A DNA stretch of 5,452 nt, taken from the NCBI GenBank assembly GCA_946188175.1, contig CAMHUJ010000145.1, positions 1 to 5,452 of the forward strand. The letters run 5' to 3'. The stretch is from an uncultured Ruminococcus sp. GTDB taxonomy: Bacteria; Bacillota; Clostridia; Oscillospirales; Ruminococcaceae. The translations under genes and the position numbers were made by a program. The notes under the pieces were generated by a model. That model made no database searches and was not told the origin of the DNA. It saw only the letters and a program-made list of their open reading frames with translations. This document shows, piece after piece, positions 1 to 5,452 of the stretch. Each line of letters opens with the position of its first letter. Positions within the stretch are counted from its first letter, which is position 1.

Positions 1-2
1 TG

Positions 3-398
3 TCCGTATCCGCAGGGCACTCTGCTGCGAATAATACGGCGGCATGTCCGATCAGTTTGAATACGGCAATCTCAGCGACGCCGAATGCATCCCGCTTGCA
101 AATGAGATCATCCGGCAGCTGCGTACTGCTGAGAACGGATGCAGAAAAGCTTAGCGAGGATTTTTCTTATATTTACGTCGAATTTAGAAATCACGAACCG
201 CTCTGCATTGAGAAACAGCAATGCTCCGCAAAAGAGCAGCTCTTTCTTGAAAGTTTTATTCCCGTAAGACCCAAACCGGTGATACACAGAAGCCCCACCA
301 GCGAAGAGTATTCTATCGTATTCAACGTGTTTTTACTCTTAGCCGTATTGTCATATATGGGGTACCTGTTGGTGCAGATGGATCCGTTCCTTCATTGA
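3..398 (+). CDS. YcxB-like membrane protein (copy A), 3' part; 5' end unresolved
   Basis: Seen: the frame ending at TGA 396-398 is open to the left edge. From about base 120 it matches copies B and C: the block Q-Q-C-S-A-K-E-Q-L-F-L-E-S-F-I-P (about 210-260) lines up with E-D-C-T-A-E-Q-L-A-F-L-R-N-I-V-P of B and with S-E-C-G-M-A-E-Q-V-F-I-R-N-F of C. One hydrophobic helix follows (about 307-380, F-N-V-F-L-L-L-A-V-L-S-Y-M-G-Y-L-L), the same place as TM3 of B and C. Function is unknown; by analogy it is a cytoplasmic PH-like domain anchored in the membrane. A TTG at 57 could be read as a start but has no Shine-Dalgarno sequence. The residues before base 120 in this frame are Ser/Ala/Asn-rich and unlike the family, whereas another frame (44-154) looks more coding there, so the true N-terminal part is probably outside the window or frame-shifted. 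Codons are AT-richer than in B (several TTA, TTG, TCA). It may be a decayed copy. Confidence 0.6.
   Translation, partial: SVSAGHSAANNTAACPISLNTAISATPNASRLQMRSSGSCVLLRTDAEKLSEDFSYIYVEFRNHEPLCIEKQQCSAKEQLFLESFIPVRPKPVIHRSPTSEEYSIVFNVFLLLAVLSYMGYLLVQMDPFLH
44..154 (+). other. Short open frame overlapping copy A, possible displaced coding segment
   Basis: An ATG at 44 opens 36 codons to TAG 152-154 in a different frame from copy A. Its codons look genuinely coding (mostly C or G ending) and give a natural-looking peptide with S-D-Q-F-E-Y followed by S-D-A-E-C-I-P-L-A-N-E-I-I-R-Q-L. The S-D-Q-F-E-Y segment weakly resembles E-D-R-I-S-Y in B and E-D-R-F-V-Y in C at roughly the right distance upstream, so it may be the preceding part of copy A displaced by an indel near 110-135. 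It could equally be an unrelated remnant. No ribosome binding site is evident and I do not claim an independent gene. Confidence 0.25.
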
Positions 399-445
399 CC
401 TGCCGAGCCGCCCTATGAACCGATTGATCCGGAAAACATTTTCCA

Positions 446-453
446 AAAGGGGG
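446..453 (+). promoter_or_regulatory. Ribosome binding site of copy B
   Basis: A-A-A-G-G-G-G-G lies 5 bases before ATG 459 and is the strongest Shine-Dalgarno-like sequence near this start. It supports the start at 459 even though the frame upstream of it is open back to TGA 396-398. Confidence 0.7.
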
Positions 454-458
454 ATAAA

Positions 459-1697
459 ATGGAAGAACAATCTGTCACGCAGGCGCGCGAAGTCGTCTTT
501 TCACTGGAGACCTGTTATCCGGAGGAGCGGTATACCAGGGCGATGTTCATCCCGACGATCCGCAAGCCGCTGAAATTCTGCAAATATGCGATGCTGCCTG
601 TTCTGGCAGAGCTGCTTGCACTGTCTGTTCTGAATCAGAAATGGTGCGGCTCGATGCTGCTTGTGACAGCGGTCTATCTGTGGATTCTGTTCGGCATACC
701 GCTGCATGCAAAAAAGAAATACCGCAAGCTCCATGCCGCCGGTGAGGACCGCATCTCCTATGTCTTTTACGATGACAGCGTGCAGATCAAGTCCCCGACC
801 GCCGAACTGCTGCTGGAATACAATACAGCAGAATCCAACATGGAAAATGAAACCTATCTGATGATCAATTTCCGGCTGGGTCGGAAGGTCGTTGTCAGAA
901 AGGAAGACTGCACAGCGGAACAGCTTGCCTTTCTCCGCAATATCGTCCCGCCCGAAACGCAGCAGAAGCGTGAGAAAAGTGCTGCCTTCACCGGCCGGAT
1001 ATGCATTGCGGTGCTGCTTTTTTATGCGCTGCTGCTGGGATGCAATATCGTTTCCGCGTACAGGCACCGTGCAGATGCCGGTCAGAAGCAAACTGCGCAC
1101 TCGACCTTTGAATCCTTTGAACAGTGTCTCAATGACGGCATGGCGAAGGATATCCGTGTCGAGAAGGAGCGCCGGATCGAATATACCTTTTCCGATCATC
1201 ACGGACACGAGGCGCGGTATTATACCTACTATGACGGCGATCTTCGGCTGCTGCCCGATCTCATCGCCGACCCCTACTGTCCGGACTGCCCCAAAACGAC
1301 CTTTGAATCCTTTGAAGCCTGTCTGAAAGGCGGGCTCGTCAAAGATATGACGGTCATCAAGGATCGCTTTATCGAATATACCTTCACGGGACATGCAGAG
1401 GACGAACGGCTCTATACGGTCTTTGAGGGCGACCGCGAAACACTCGATGCGCTCCTTGCCAATTCCTACGGCTCACATTATAAAAGTACGACCTATGATT
1501 CCTTCGTCTCCTGCCTGTCATCGGGCAGGGTCAGGGATGTGGAGATCATCAATGACCGCTTTGTCGAATACACCTATGTCTCACCGGATACGGGCGTCGG
1601 GGAACGGCTTTTCACGGTCTGCGAGGAAGATATCAATACGCTGAACGCGCTGCTGGATTTTTACGGTGTGAGCCGGAGGGACAGCACGGCAGAATAA
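459..1697 (+). CDS. YcxB-like membrane protein with three tandem FtsH-extracellular-like repeats (copy B)
   Basis: 412 residues, function unknown. Seen in order: an N-terminal segment 1-40; hydrophobic helices at about 43-58 and 62-82; a basic K-K-K-Y-R-K stretch (85-90) expected on the cytoplasmic side; a soluble region 91-178 with the motif G-E-D-R-I-S-Y and the C-T-A-E-Q-L-A-F-L block, shared with copies A and C and resembling the PH-like core of YcxB-like proteins; a third helix at about 180-200; then three repeats starting at T216, T281 and T345. By the positive-inside rule the repeats lie outside the membrane. Each repeat follows the FtsH_ext pattern (aromatic-x-S-F start, V/K-D-I/V/M strand, I/V-E-Y-T strand, Y/F-T-V/Y, L-L near the end). 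Each has one Cys at the same position (C223, C288, C352), and a C-P-D-C pair (274/277) ends repeat 1. A strong ribosome binding site precedes the start. Copy C begins 27 bases downstream, so B and C are probably cotranscribed. The gene call is firm; the FtsH_ext likeness is pattern recognition, not a search result. Confidence 0.9.
   Translation: MEEQSVTQAREVVFSLETCYPEERYTRAMFIPTIRKPLKFCKYAMLPVLAELLALSVLNQKWCGSMLLVTAVYLWILFGIPLHAKKKYRKLHAAGEDRISYVFYDDSVQIKSPTAELLLEYNTAESNMENETYLMINFRLGRKVVVRKEDCTAEQLAFLRNIVPPETQQKREKSAAFTGRICIAVLLFYALLLGCNIVSAYRHRADAGQKQTAHSTFESFEQCLNDGMAKDIRVEKERRIEYTFSDHHGHEARYYTYYDGDLRLLPDLIADPYCPDCPKTTFESFEACLKGGLVKDMTVIKDRFIEYTFTGHAEDERLYTVFEGDRETLDALLANSYGSHYKSTTYDSFVSCLSSGRVRDVEIINDRFVEYTYVSPDTGVGERLFTVCEEDINTLNALLDFYGVSRRDSTAE
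1104..1682 (+). repeat. Three in-frame tandem repeats of 65, 64 and 64 codons inside copy B
   Basis: Units run 1104-1298, 1299-1490 and 1491-1682. A 20-base identical stretch (c-g-a-c-c-t-t-t-g-a-a-t-c-c-t-t-t-g-a-a) occurs at 1102-1121 and 1297-1316, and a diverged version begins at 1489. The protein signature is T-[FY]-[ED]-S-F-x-x-C-L then K/R-D then R-[IF]-[IV]-E-Y-T then Y/F-T. Units 1 and 2 are the most alike near their starts; units 2 and 3 share D-R-F-[IV]-E-Y-T and the L-[DN]-A-L-L ending. This points to stepwise duplication of one domain rather than recent slippage. Confidence 0.9.
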
Positions 1698-1715
1698 ACC
1701 GCAGCATGACAGAAT

Positions 1716-1720
1716 AAGGA
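1716..1720 (+). promoter_or_regulatory. Ribosome binding site of copy C
   Basis: A-A-G-G-A sits 4 bases before ATG 1725. The spacing is short but it is the only Shine-Dalgarno-like sequence in the 27-base gap after copy B. Confidence 0.5.
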
Positions 1721-1724
1721 TACT

Positions 1725-2380
1725 ATGGAACAAACTTTTCAGATCAGGCAGCCCGACCCTGTCTGTACATTTGAGGTATGCAATTCGGAAGCCATTTATA
1801 ATGCGCCGCTGGATCACAGAGATCTGAGCTTTGCAAAAGTGTTTCTGACATTCGCCATACCGGTCATCATGACAGAGATGCTCGTGCTGTCGCTGAATGA
1901 TTATCAATTAGCCGCAATCATGTGTTGTCCGCTCCTGATCATTCTGTGTATCTACATTCCCGTTTTTCTGATCCGGCCGTCCCGCAAAAGACAGGCAGCC
2001 GAGAAACTGCATGAAACAGGAGAAGACCGCTTCGTTTATCAGTTCTATCCGAACAAAATCCGGGTCTACTCCGCCTCCGGCATGCTGGAGCTGAAAAAAG
2101 ATCTGTAAATTCCTATGCGGAAGATACTAAGTTTTTTTACATCTACTACTGGAACCGGCATACGATCCGTATTCCGATATCGGAATGCGGCATGGCAGAG
2201 CAGGTCTTTATCAGAAACTTTGTCCGGAAAACTCCGCGTTCCGTCCCGAGGAACGACAGCTCCCTGAAAAGGCGTCCCTACGGCGCCGTGCAGGCTCTGG
2301 GTTTTCTGATGATGATTCTGGTCTCGGTAATTATCACTGTACTGATATTCTGGATCGACGCATATATCGGACACCCGTAA
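1725..2380 (+). pseudogene. YcxB-like membrane protein (copy C), interrupted by a -1 frame change
   Basis: The first frame encodes 127 residues and stops at TAA 2106-2108. It holds two hydrophobic helices (about 37-56 and 61-83), a basic R-P-S-R-K-R stretch, and H-E-T-G-E-D-R-F-V-Y-Q-F-Y, matching H-A-A-G-E-D-R-I-S-Y-V-F-Y of copy B. Homology then continues in the -1 frame from base 2099 to TAA 2378-2380 with F-F-Y-I-Y-Y, the S-E-C-G-M-A-E-Q-V-F-I-R-N-F block and a third hydrophobic helix (about 2285-2365). If six A at 2094-2099 were seven, one 218-residue protein would result, and it aligns to B across the junction without gaps. It lacks the outer repeats of B and ends soon after the third helix, as copy A does. 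The break may be true decay, a reversible poly-A slip, ribosomal frameshifting or a sequencing error. The ATG at 2192 lies inside the conserved block and is probably not an independent start. Function unknown. Confidence 0.8.
2091..2107 (+). other. Frame-change site in copy C (A6-G tract)
   Basis: The reading c-t-g-a-a-a-a-a-a-g-a-t-c-t-g-t-a contains A6 at 2094-2099 followed by G. The zero frame reads Leu-Lys-Lys-Asp-Leu-stop. Slipping back one base after the second Lys codon gives Leu-Lys-Lys-Arg-Ser-Val-Asn and continues the family alignment. The zero-frame phase is AAA-AAA-G, not the classic A-AAA-AAG phase of dnaX-type sites, so a plain one-base deletion is the simpler explanation. Confidence 0.7.
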
Positions 2381-2385
2381 GAGAA

Positions 2386-2403
2386 CCGTGAGCTGCCTCA
2401 CGG
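2386..2403 (+). terminator. Perfect 7-bp hairpin between copy C and polC, possible weak terminator
   Basis: c-c-g-t-g-a-g, loop c-t-g-c, c-t-c-a-c-g-g begins 6 bases after the copy C stop. A short pyrimidine-rich tail with only t-t-t follows (2406-2419), not a real U-run, so intrinsic termination would be weak. It may be an attenuator, an mRNA 3'-end stabiliser or chance. Confidence 0.4.
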
Positions 2404-2423
2404 CGCTCTCCCCTATTTCACCC

Positions 2424-2430
2424 GGAAAGG
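2424..2430 (+). promoter_or_regulatory. Ribosome binding site deciding the polC start
   Basis: g-g-a-a-a-g-g is 11 bases before ATG 2442. Another ATG at 2432 is out of frame with polC and only one base from this site, so 2442 is the start. No -10/-35 promoter pair is evident in 2381-2423. Confidence 0.7.
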
Positions 2431-2441
2431 AATGAACACGC

Positions 2442-5400
2442 ATGCCACAGACCCTGCGTGAGTTTTTACGTGAATACGGCGCAAAGCTGCCGGAGAACGT
2501 GCTGGACGGACGCATCCGCTGCGTGCTGTCCAATCACGGGCGCACCAAGCTGTTTATCGAAACAGAATATGATGCGCCCGTTCCTTCTGCGGATCTGTTT
2601 GCCGCAGAGACCGAACTGACCGAAAGACTCAAGCTCGCCGGACTGCGCATCCTCTGCCGCTATCCGGCATCGTGCTTCTCGGTGGAGGCGCTGCCCGATC
2701 TGTTTATGGTGCTGCGCCGCGAAATCCCGATGATGAACGGATTTCTGGACAATGCCGGACTCTCGCTCAAGGACAATGTGCTCTCGCTCGAGCTGAAAAA
2801 CGGCGGTGCGGATATTCTCGAGGACCTGCATTTCCGCGATACGCTTTCGCAGGCGATCCAGAAGATTTTTTCCGTATCCGTTCAGGTGAAATTTGTCGGC
2901 GAACATCTGCATGTCACCGAGGCGGAGCAGGCACAGATGCAGAGTGAAGTGCTTGCGAATATGCCGCCCGAGCGCAGACTCCCGCCCGAGCCCGCCGCAC
3001 CGCCCCCGCCGCCGGAATTCTCCTCGCTTTCCGCCCTGGAGCCCGATGCAAAGCCCGTGCAGCCCGATCAGCCGGATAAGGAGACGCTCGAAATCCTCTA
3101 CGGCAGAACCGTCAAGGAGAAGCCGGTCTCGATTGCATCCGTCGTCGGACAGGTCGGCGCAGGCATGGAGGGTAAGGCACCGAAATTTGCAATCGCCTGC
3201 GAGGTCTTTGCAAAGCCCGAAACGCGCGAGCTCAAAAACAACAAAACGCTCGTGACCTTCCCCGTCACGGACTATACCGGCAGCCTGCTCGTCAAGATGT
3301 TCCTCGATGAGGAAAAGCGCAAGGATTTTCCCCTCGGACAGTGCAAGCCCGGTGCATCGCTGCTGATCTACGGCTCGGTCAGCTATGACACCTACGACCG
3401 CGATATCGTCATCAAGCCGACGGCAATCAACAGCTATACCCCCGACCGCCGCACGGACGATGCACCCGTCAAGCGCGTCGAGCTGCATCTGCATACGAAT
3501 ATGTCCGCAATGGACGCCGTCACTTCCGTCGAGGCGCTCTGTAACCGCGCCCATGACTGGGGACACCGCGCAATCGCCGTCACCGATCACGGCGTCGTGC
3601 AGGCATTCCCCGAGGCAATGAACGAGACCGCGAAATGGAAGGATTTTCGCGTCATTTACGGCTGCGAGGCATATGTCGTCAACGATCTGGAAGCGCTGAA
3701 TGTCATAGATCAGCCCGACCCGCGCTCGCCGCAGGATGAGGTCATTGTCTTTGACGTCGAGACGACCGGTCTTTCGCCGAAGCATGACCGCCTGACCGAA
3801 ATCGGCGCGGTCAAGGTGCGCGGCATGCGCATCATCGACAGCTTCGATACCTTTGTCAATCCCGAGCGCCCGATTCCGCAGAATATTCAGGAGCTGACGC
3901 ATATCACACAGGATATGGTTGACAATGCGCCGAAGGAACAGGAAGCCGTCGAAAAATTCCTCGAATTCTGCGGCGACAATCCCGTGCTGATCGCGCACAA
4001 CGCATCCTTCGATACATCGTTTCTCCGCGAGGTCTTTGCGCGGCACAATATGCAGCATCCGTTCGTCACGATTGACACGGTCATTATGGCGCGTGCGGTA
4101 TTGCCCGAGCTCGGCAGACATAAGCTCGATACCATTGCAAAGCACTTAAAGCTCGGCAAGTTTGAGCATCACCGCGCTGCCGATGATGCGCTGATGCTCG
4201 CTAAAATCTATGTCGCACTCATGGAGCGCATCATCAAGGAGCACAATATCACGACGCTCGCAGAGCTCAATTCCGCGCTCCCGACAATCGACCCGAAAAA
4301 GCTGAAATCCTATCACCAGATCATCCTTGCGAAGAATCAGACCGGCATCAAGAATCTCTACCGTCTGGTCTCCTATTCGCAGCTCGATTATTTCTATAAG
4401 AAGCCGCTGATCCCGAAATCGCTGCTCATCAAGCATCATGAGGGACTGCTCTACGGCAGCGCATGCGAAGCCGGTGAGCTGTTCTCGGCGATTGTCGAGG
4501 GCAAGCCGGAGGAGGAGCTCGACAAGCTCGCAAAATTCTACGATTATCTCGAGATTCAGCCGATTGCAAACAATCAGTTCATGGTGCGCAGCGACCGCTA
4601 TCCGGCGCAGAATGATGAGGACCTGCGGAATTATAACCGCAAGGTGCTCGAGATCGGCGACCGCAACGGCATTCCGGTCGTCGCAACCTGCGACGTTCAC
4701 TTCATGGACGAAAAGGACGGCATCTACCGCGAAATCCTGCAATCCGGCATGGGCTTTGACGATGCCGGCAGACAGGCGCCGCTCTATCTGCGCACGACCG
4801 ACGAAATGCTCGAGGAATTCGATTATCTCGGTTCCGACAGAGCCTATGAGGTCGTCGTCACGAATACGAATCTGATCGCGGACAAGATCGACCGCTGCCA
4901 CGCGATTCCGAAGGGTACATTCACACCCTCGATTGCCGGTGCGGAGGAGGACCTGATCCGCATTACAACCGAAAAGGCAAAGAGCATCTACGGCGATCCC
5001 CTGCCCGAGCTCGTGCAGAAGCGTCTGGACAGAGAGCTCGATTCGATCTGCCGCCACGGCTTCTCCGTGCTGTACATGATCGCACAGAAGCTCGTTGCGA
5101 ACTCCGAGAAGCACGGCTATCTCGTCGGCTCCAGAGGCTCGGTCGGCTCCTCGTTTGTCGCGTCTATGGCGGGCATCTCCGAGGTCAATCCGCTCGTGCC
5201 GCATTACGCCTGCCCGAACTGCAAATACAGCGAATTCATCACGGACGGCTCGGTCGGCTCGGGCTTCGATCTGCCGCCGAAGAACTGCCCGAAATGCGGC
5301 ACCGATATGAAGCGCGACGGACACGATATCCCGTTCGAGACCTTCCTCGGCTTCGACGGCGACAAGGCACCGGATATCGACCAGAATTTCTCGAGCGAAT

Positions 5401-5452
5401 ATCAGTCCGAATCGCACCGCTATACCGAGGAGCTGTTCGGCAGAGCAAACGT
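2442..5452 (+). CDS. polC: DNA polymerase III alpha subunit, Gram-positive PolC type (5' 1003 codons)
   Basis: PolC is the main replicative polymerase of low-GC Gram-positives: it extends DNA at the fork and proofreads 3'-5'. The frame runs open to the right edge; PolC is usually about 1430-1450 residues, so roughly 430 are missing. Domains seen: N-terminal region 1-170; a proline-rich linker about 175-193; OB-fold about 225-340; first half of the PHP domain with H-L-H-T 349-352, T-D-H 381-383 and E409; an inserted DEDD exonuclease about 432-605 with D438/E440 (F-D-V-E-T-T-G), D524 (H-N-A-S-F-D) and H577/D582; PHP second half with G-S-A-C-E-A-G-E 672-679 and D751/H753; polymerase start with G-S-R-G-S-V-G-S 896-903; a four-Cys zinc site C924, C927, C949, C952; catalytic D978 and D980 in P-D-I-D. 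Odd points: P-D-I-D is followed by Q-N-F-S-S-E-Y rather than the usual L-N-F-S-G-E-Y. Up to base 5417 only two TTA codons (2466, 4146) and no CTA or TCA were found. The third catalytic Asp and clamp-binding end lie outside the window. Confidence 0.98.
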   Translation, partial: MPQTLREFLREYGAKLPENVLDGRIRCVLSNHGRTKLFIETEYDAPVPSADLFAAETELTERLKLAGLRILCRYPASCFSVEALPDLFMVLRREIPMMNGFLDNAGLSLKDNVLSLELKNGGADILEDLHFRDTLSQAIQKIFSVSVQVKFVGEHLHVTEAEQAQMQSEVLANMPPERRLPPEPAAPPPPPEFSSLSALEPDAKPVQPDQPDKETLEILYGRTVKEKPVSIASVVGQVGAGMEGKAPKFAIACEVFAKPETRELKNNKTLVTFPVTDYTGSLLVKMFLDEEKRKDFPLGQCKPGASLLIYGSVSYDTYDRDIVIKPTAINSYTPDRRTDDAPVKRVELHLHTNMSAMDAVTSVEALCNRAHDWGHRAIAVTDHGVVQAFPEAMNETAKWKDFRVIYGCEAYVVNDLEALNVIDQPDPRSPQDEVIVFDVETTGLSPKHDRLTEIGAVKVRGMRIIDSFDTFVNPERPIPQNIQELTHITQDMVDNAPKEQEAVEKFLEFCGDNPVLIAHNASFDTSFLREVFARHNMQHPFVTIDTVIMARAVLPELGRHKLDTIAKHLKLGKFEHHRAADDALMLAKIYVALMERIIKEHNITTLAELNSALPTIDPKKLKSYHQIILAKNQTGIKNLYRLVSYSQLDYFYKKPLIPKSLLIKHHEGLLYGSACEAGELFSAIVEGKPEEELDKLAKFYDYLEIQPIANNQFMVRSDRYPAQNDEDLRNYNRKVLEIGDRNGIPVVATCDVHFMDEKDGIYREILQSGMGFDDAGRQAPLYLRTTDEMLEEFDYLGSDRAYEVVVTNTNLIADKIDRCHAIPKGTFTPSIAGAEEDLIRITTEKAKSIYGDPLPELVQKRLDRELDSICRHGFSVLYMIAQKLVANSEKHGYLVGSRGSVGSSFVASMAGISEVNPLVPHYACPNCKYSEFITDGSVGSGFDLPPKNCPKCGTDMKRDGHDIPFETFLGFDGDKAPDIDQNFSSEYQSESHRYTEELFGRAN

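Noticed and set aside
501..1394. 297-codon antisense open frame opposite copy B
   Set aside because: It is in codon register with copy B and mirrors its repeats; the sense strand has a ribosome binding site, membrane helices and paralogues, so this is a shadow.
892..1644. Plus-strand alternative frames inside copy B (892-1326, 1393-1644)
   Set aside because: They are Arg/Ser/Pro-rich out-of-frame readings with no start signals, inside a well-supported gene.
1690..1717. Direct repeat c-a-g-a-a-t-a-a at the copy B/C junction (1690-1697 and 1710-1717)
   Set aside because: Eight bases, once over the copy B stop codon and once in the copy C leader, is too short to distinguish from chance and is not flanked by any element ends.
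2094..2100. Classic dnaX-type programmed -1 slippery heptamer A-AAA-AAG
   Set aside because: The bases match but the zero-frame phase is AAA-AAA-G, not A-AAA-AAG, and no clear downstream stimulatory structure was seen; the frame change itself is kept as a finding.
2132..2138. T7 run as the cause of the copy C frame change
   Set aside because: The first frame has already stopped at 2106-2108, and the restored frame reads cleanly through this run, so the shift must lie upstream of it.
2192..2380. Independent 62-codon gene starting at ATG 2192
   Set aside because: The paralogue alignment extends upstream of this ATG to 2099, so it is the 3' part of copy C rather than a separate small gene.
2466..5417. 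Very long antisense open frames opposite polC (559 and 423 codons)
   Set aside because: They are codon-aligned with polC, so they stay open only because polC almost never uses TTA, CTA or TCA; their stops fall exactly on the TTA Leu codons at 2466 and 4146. The sense strand encodes an unmistakable PolC.

Overview
The window looks like chromosomal DNA from a Gram-positive anaerobe of the Bacillota, most likely a Clostridia member of the Ruminococcus/Oscillospiraceae type. The reason is a PolC-type replicative DNA polymerase III alpha chain (PHP domain with an exonuclease inserted in it), which is characteristic of low-GC Gram-positives, here written in GC-rich codons. The lineage is an inference; no rRNA or other marker is present. 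All supported genes are on the + strand.

Layout. Positions 1-2380 hold three consecutive genes for paralogous, otherwise uncharacterised membrane proteins resembling the YcxB-like family. Copy A (ends 398) is cut by the window start and its first ~120 bases cannot be read cleanly in one frame. Copy B (459-1697) is intact. After the shared membrane/PH-like core and a third transmembrane helix it carries three tandem ~64-residue repeats on the predicted outer side. The repeats resemble the extracytoplasmic domain of the FtsH protease. Copy C (1725-2380) is the plain version of the family but is interrupted by a -1 frame change at a run of six A. Joining the two frames restores a 218-residue protein that aligns without gaps to B across the junction. 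Positions 2381-2441 are a short intergenic segment with a perfect 7-bp hairpin and the polC ribosome binding site. Positions 2442-5452 are the first 1003 codons of polC, open at the right edge, with about 430 C-terminal residues missing.

How the parts relate. polC is the housekeeping replicase gene and its sequence looks functional. The upstream trio is accessory in character: serial duplication, at least one disrupted copy, and one copy elaborated with an outer-face repeat array. Nothing in the sequence ties the trio to replication; the association is positional. The most interesting item is copy B, an apparently undescribed architecture (YcxB-like core plus three FtsH-extracellular-like repeats). 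No RNA gene, CRISPR array, insertion sequence or clear promoter was seen, and no gene-free stretch exceeds 300 bases.
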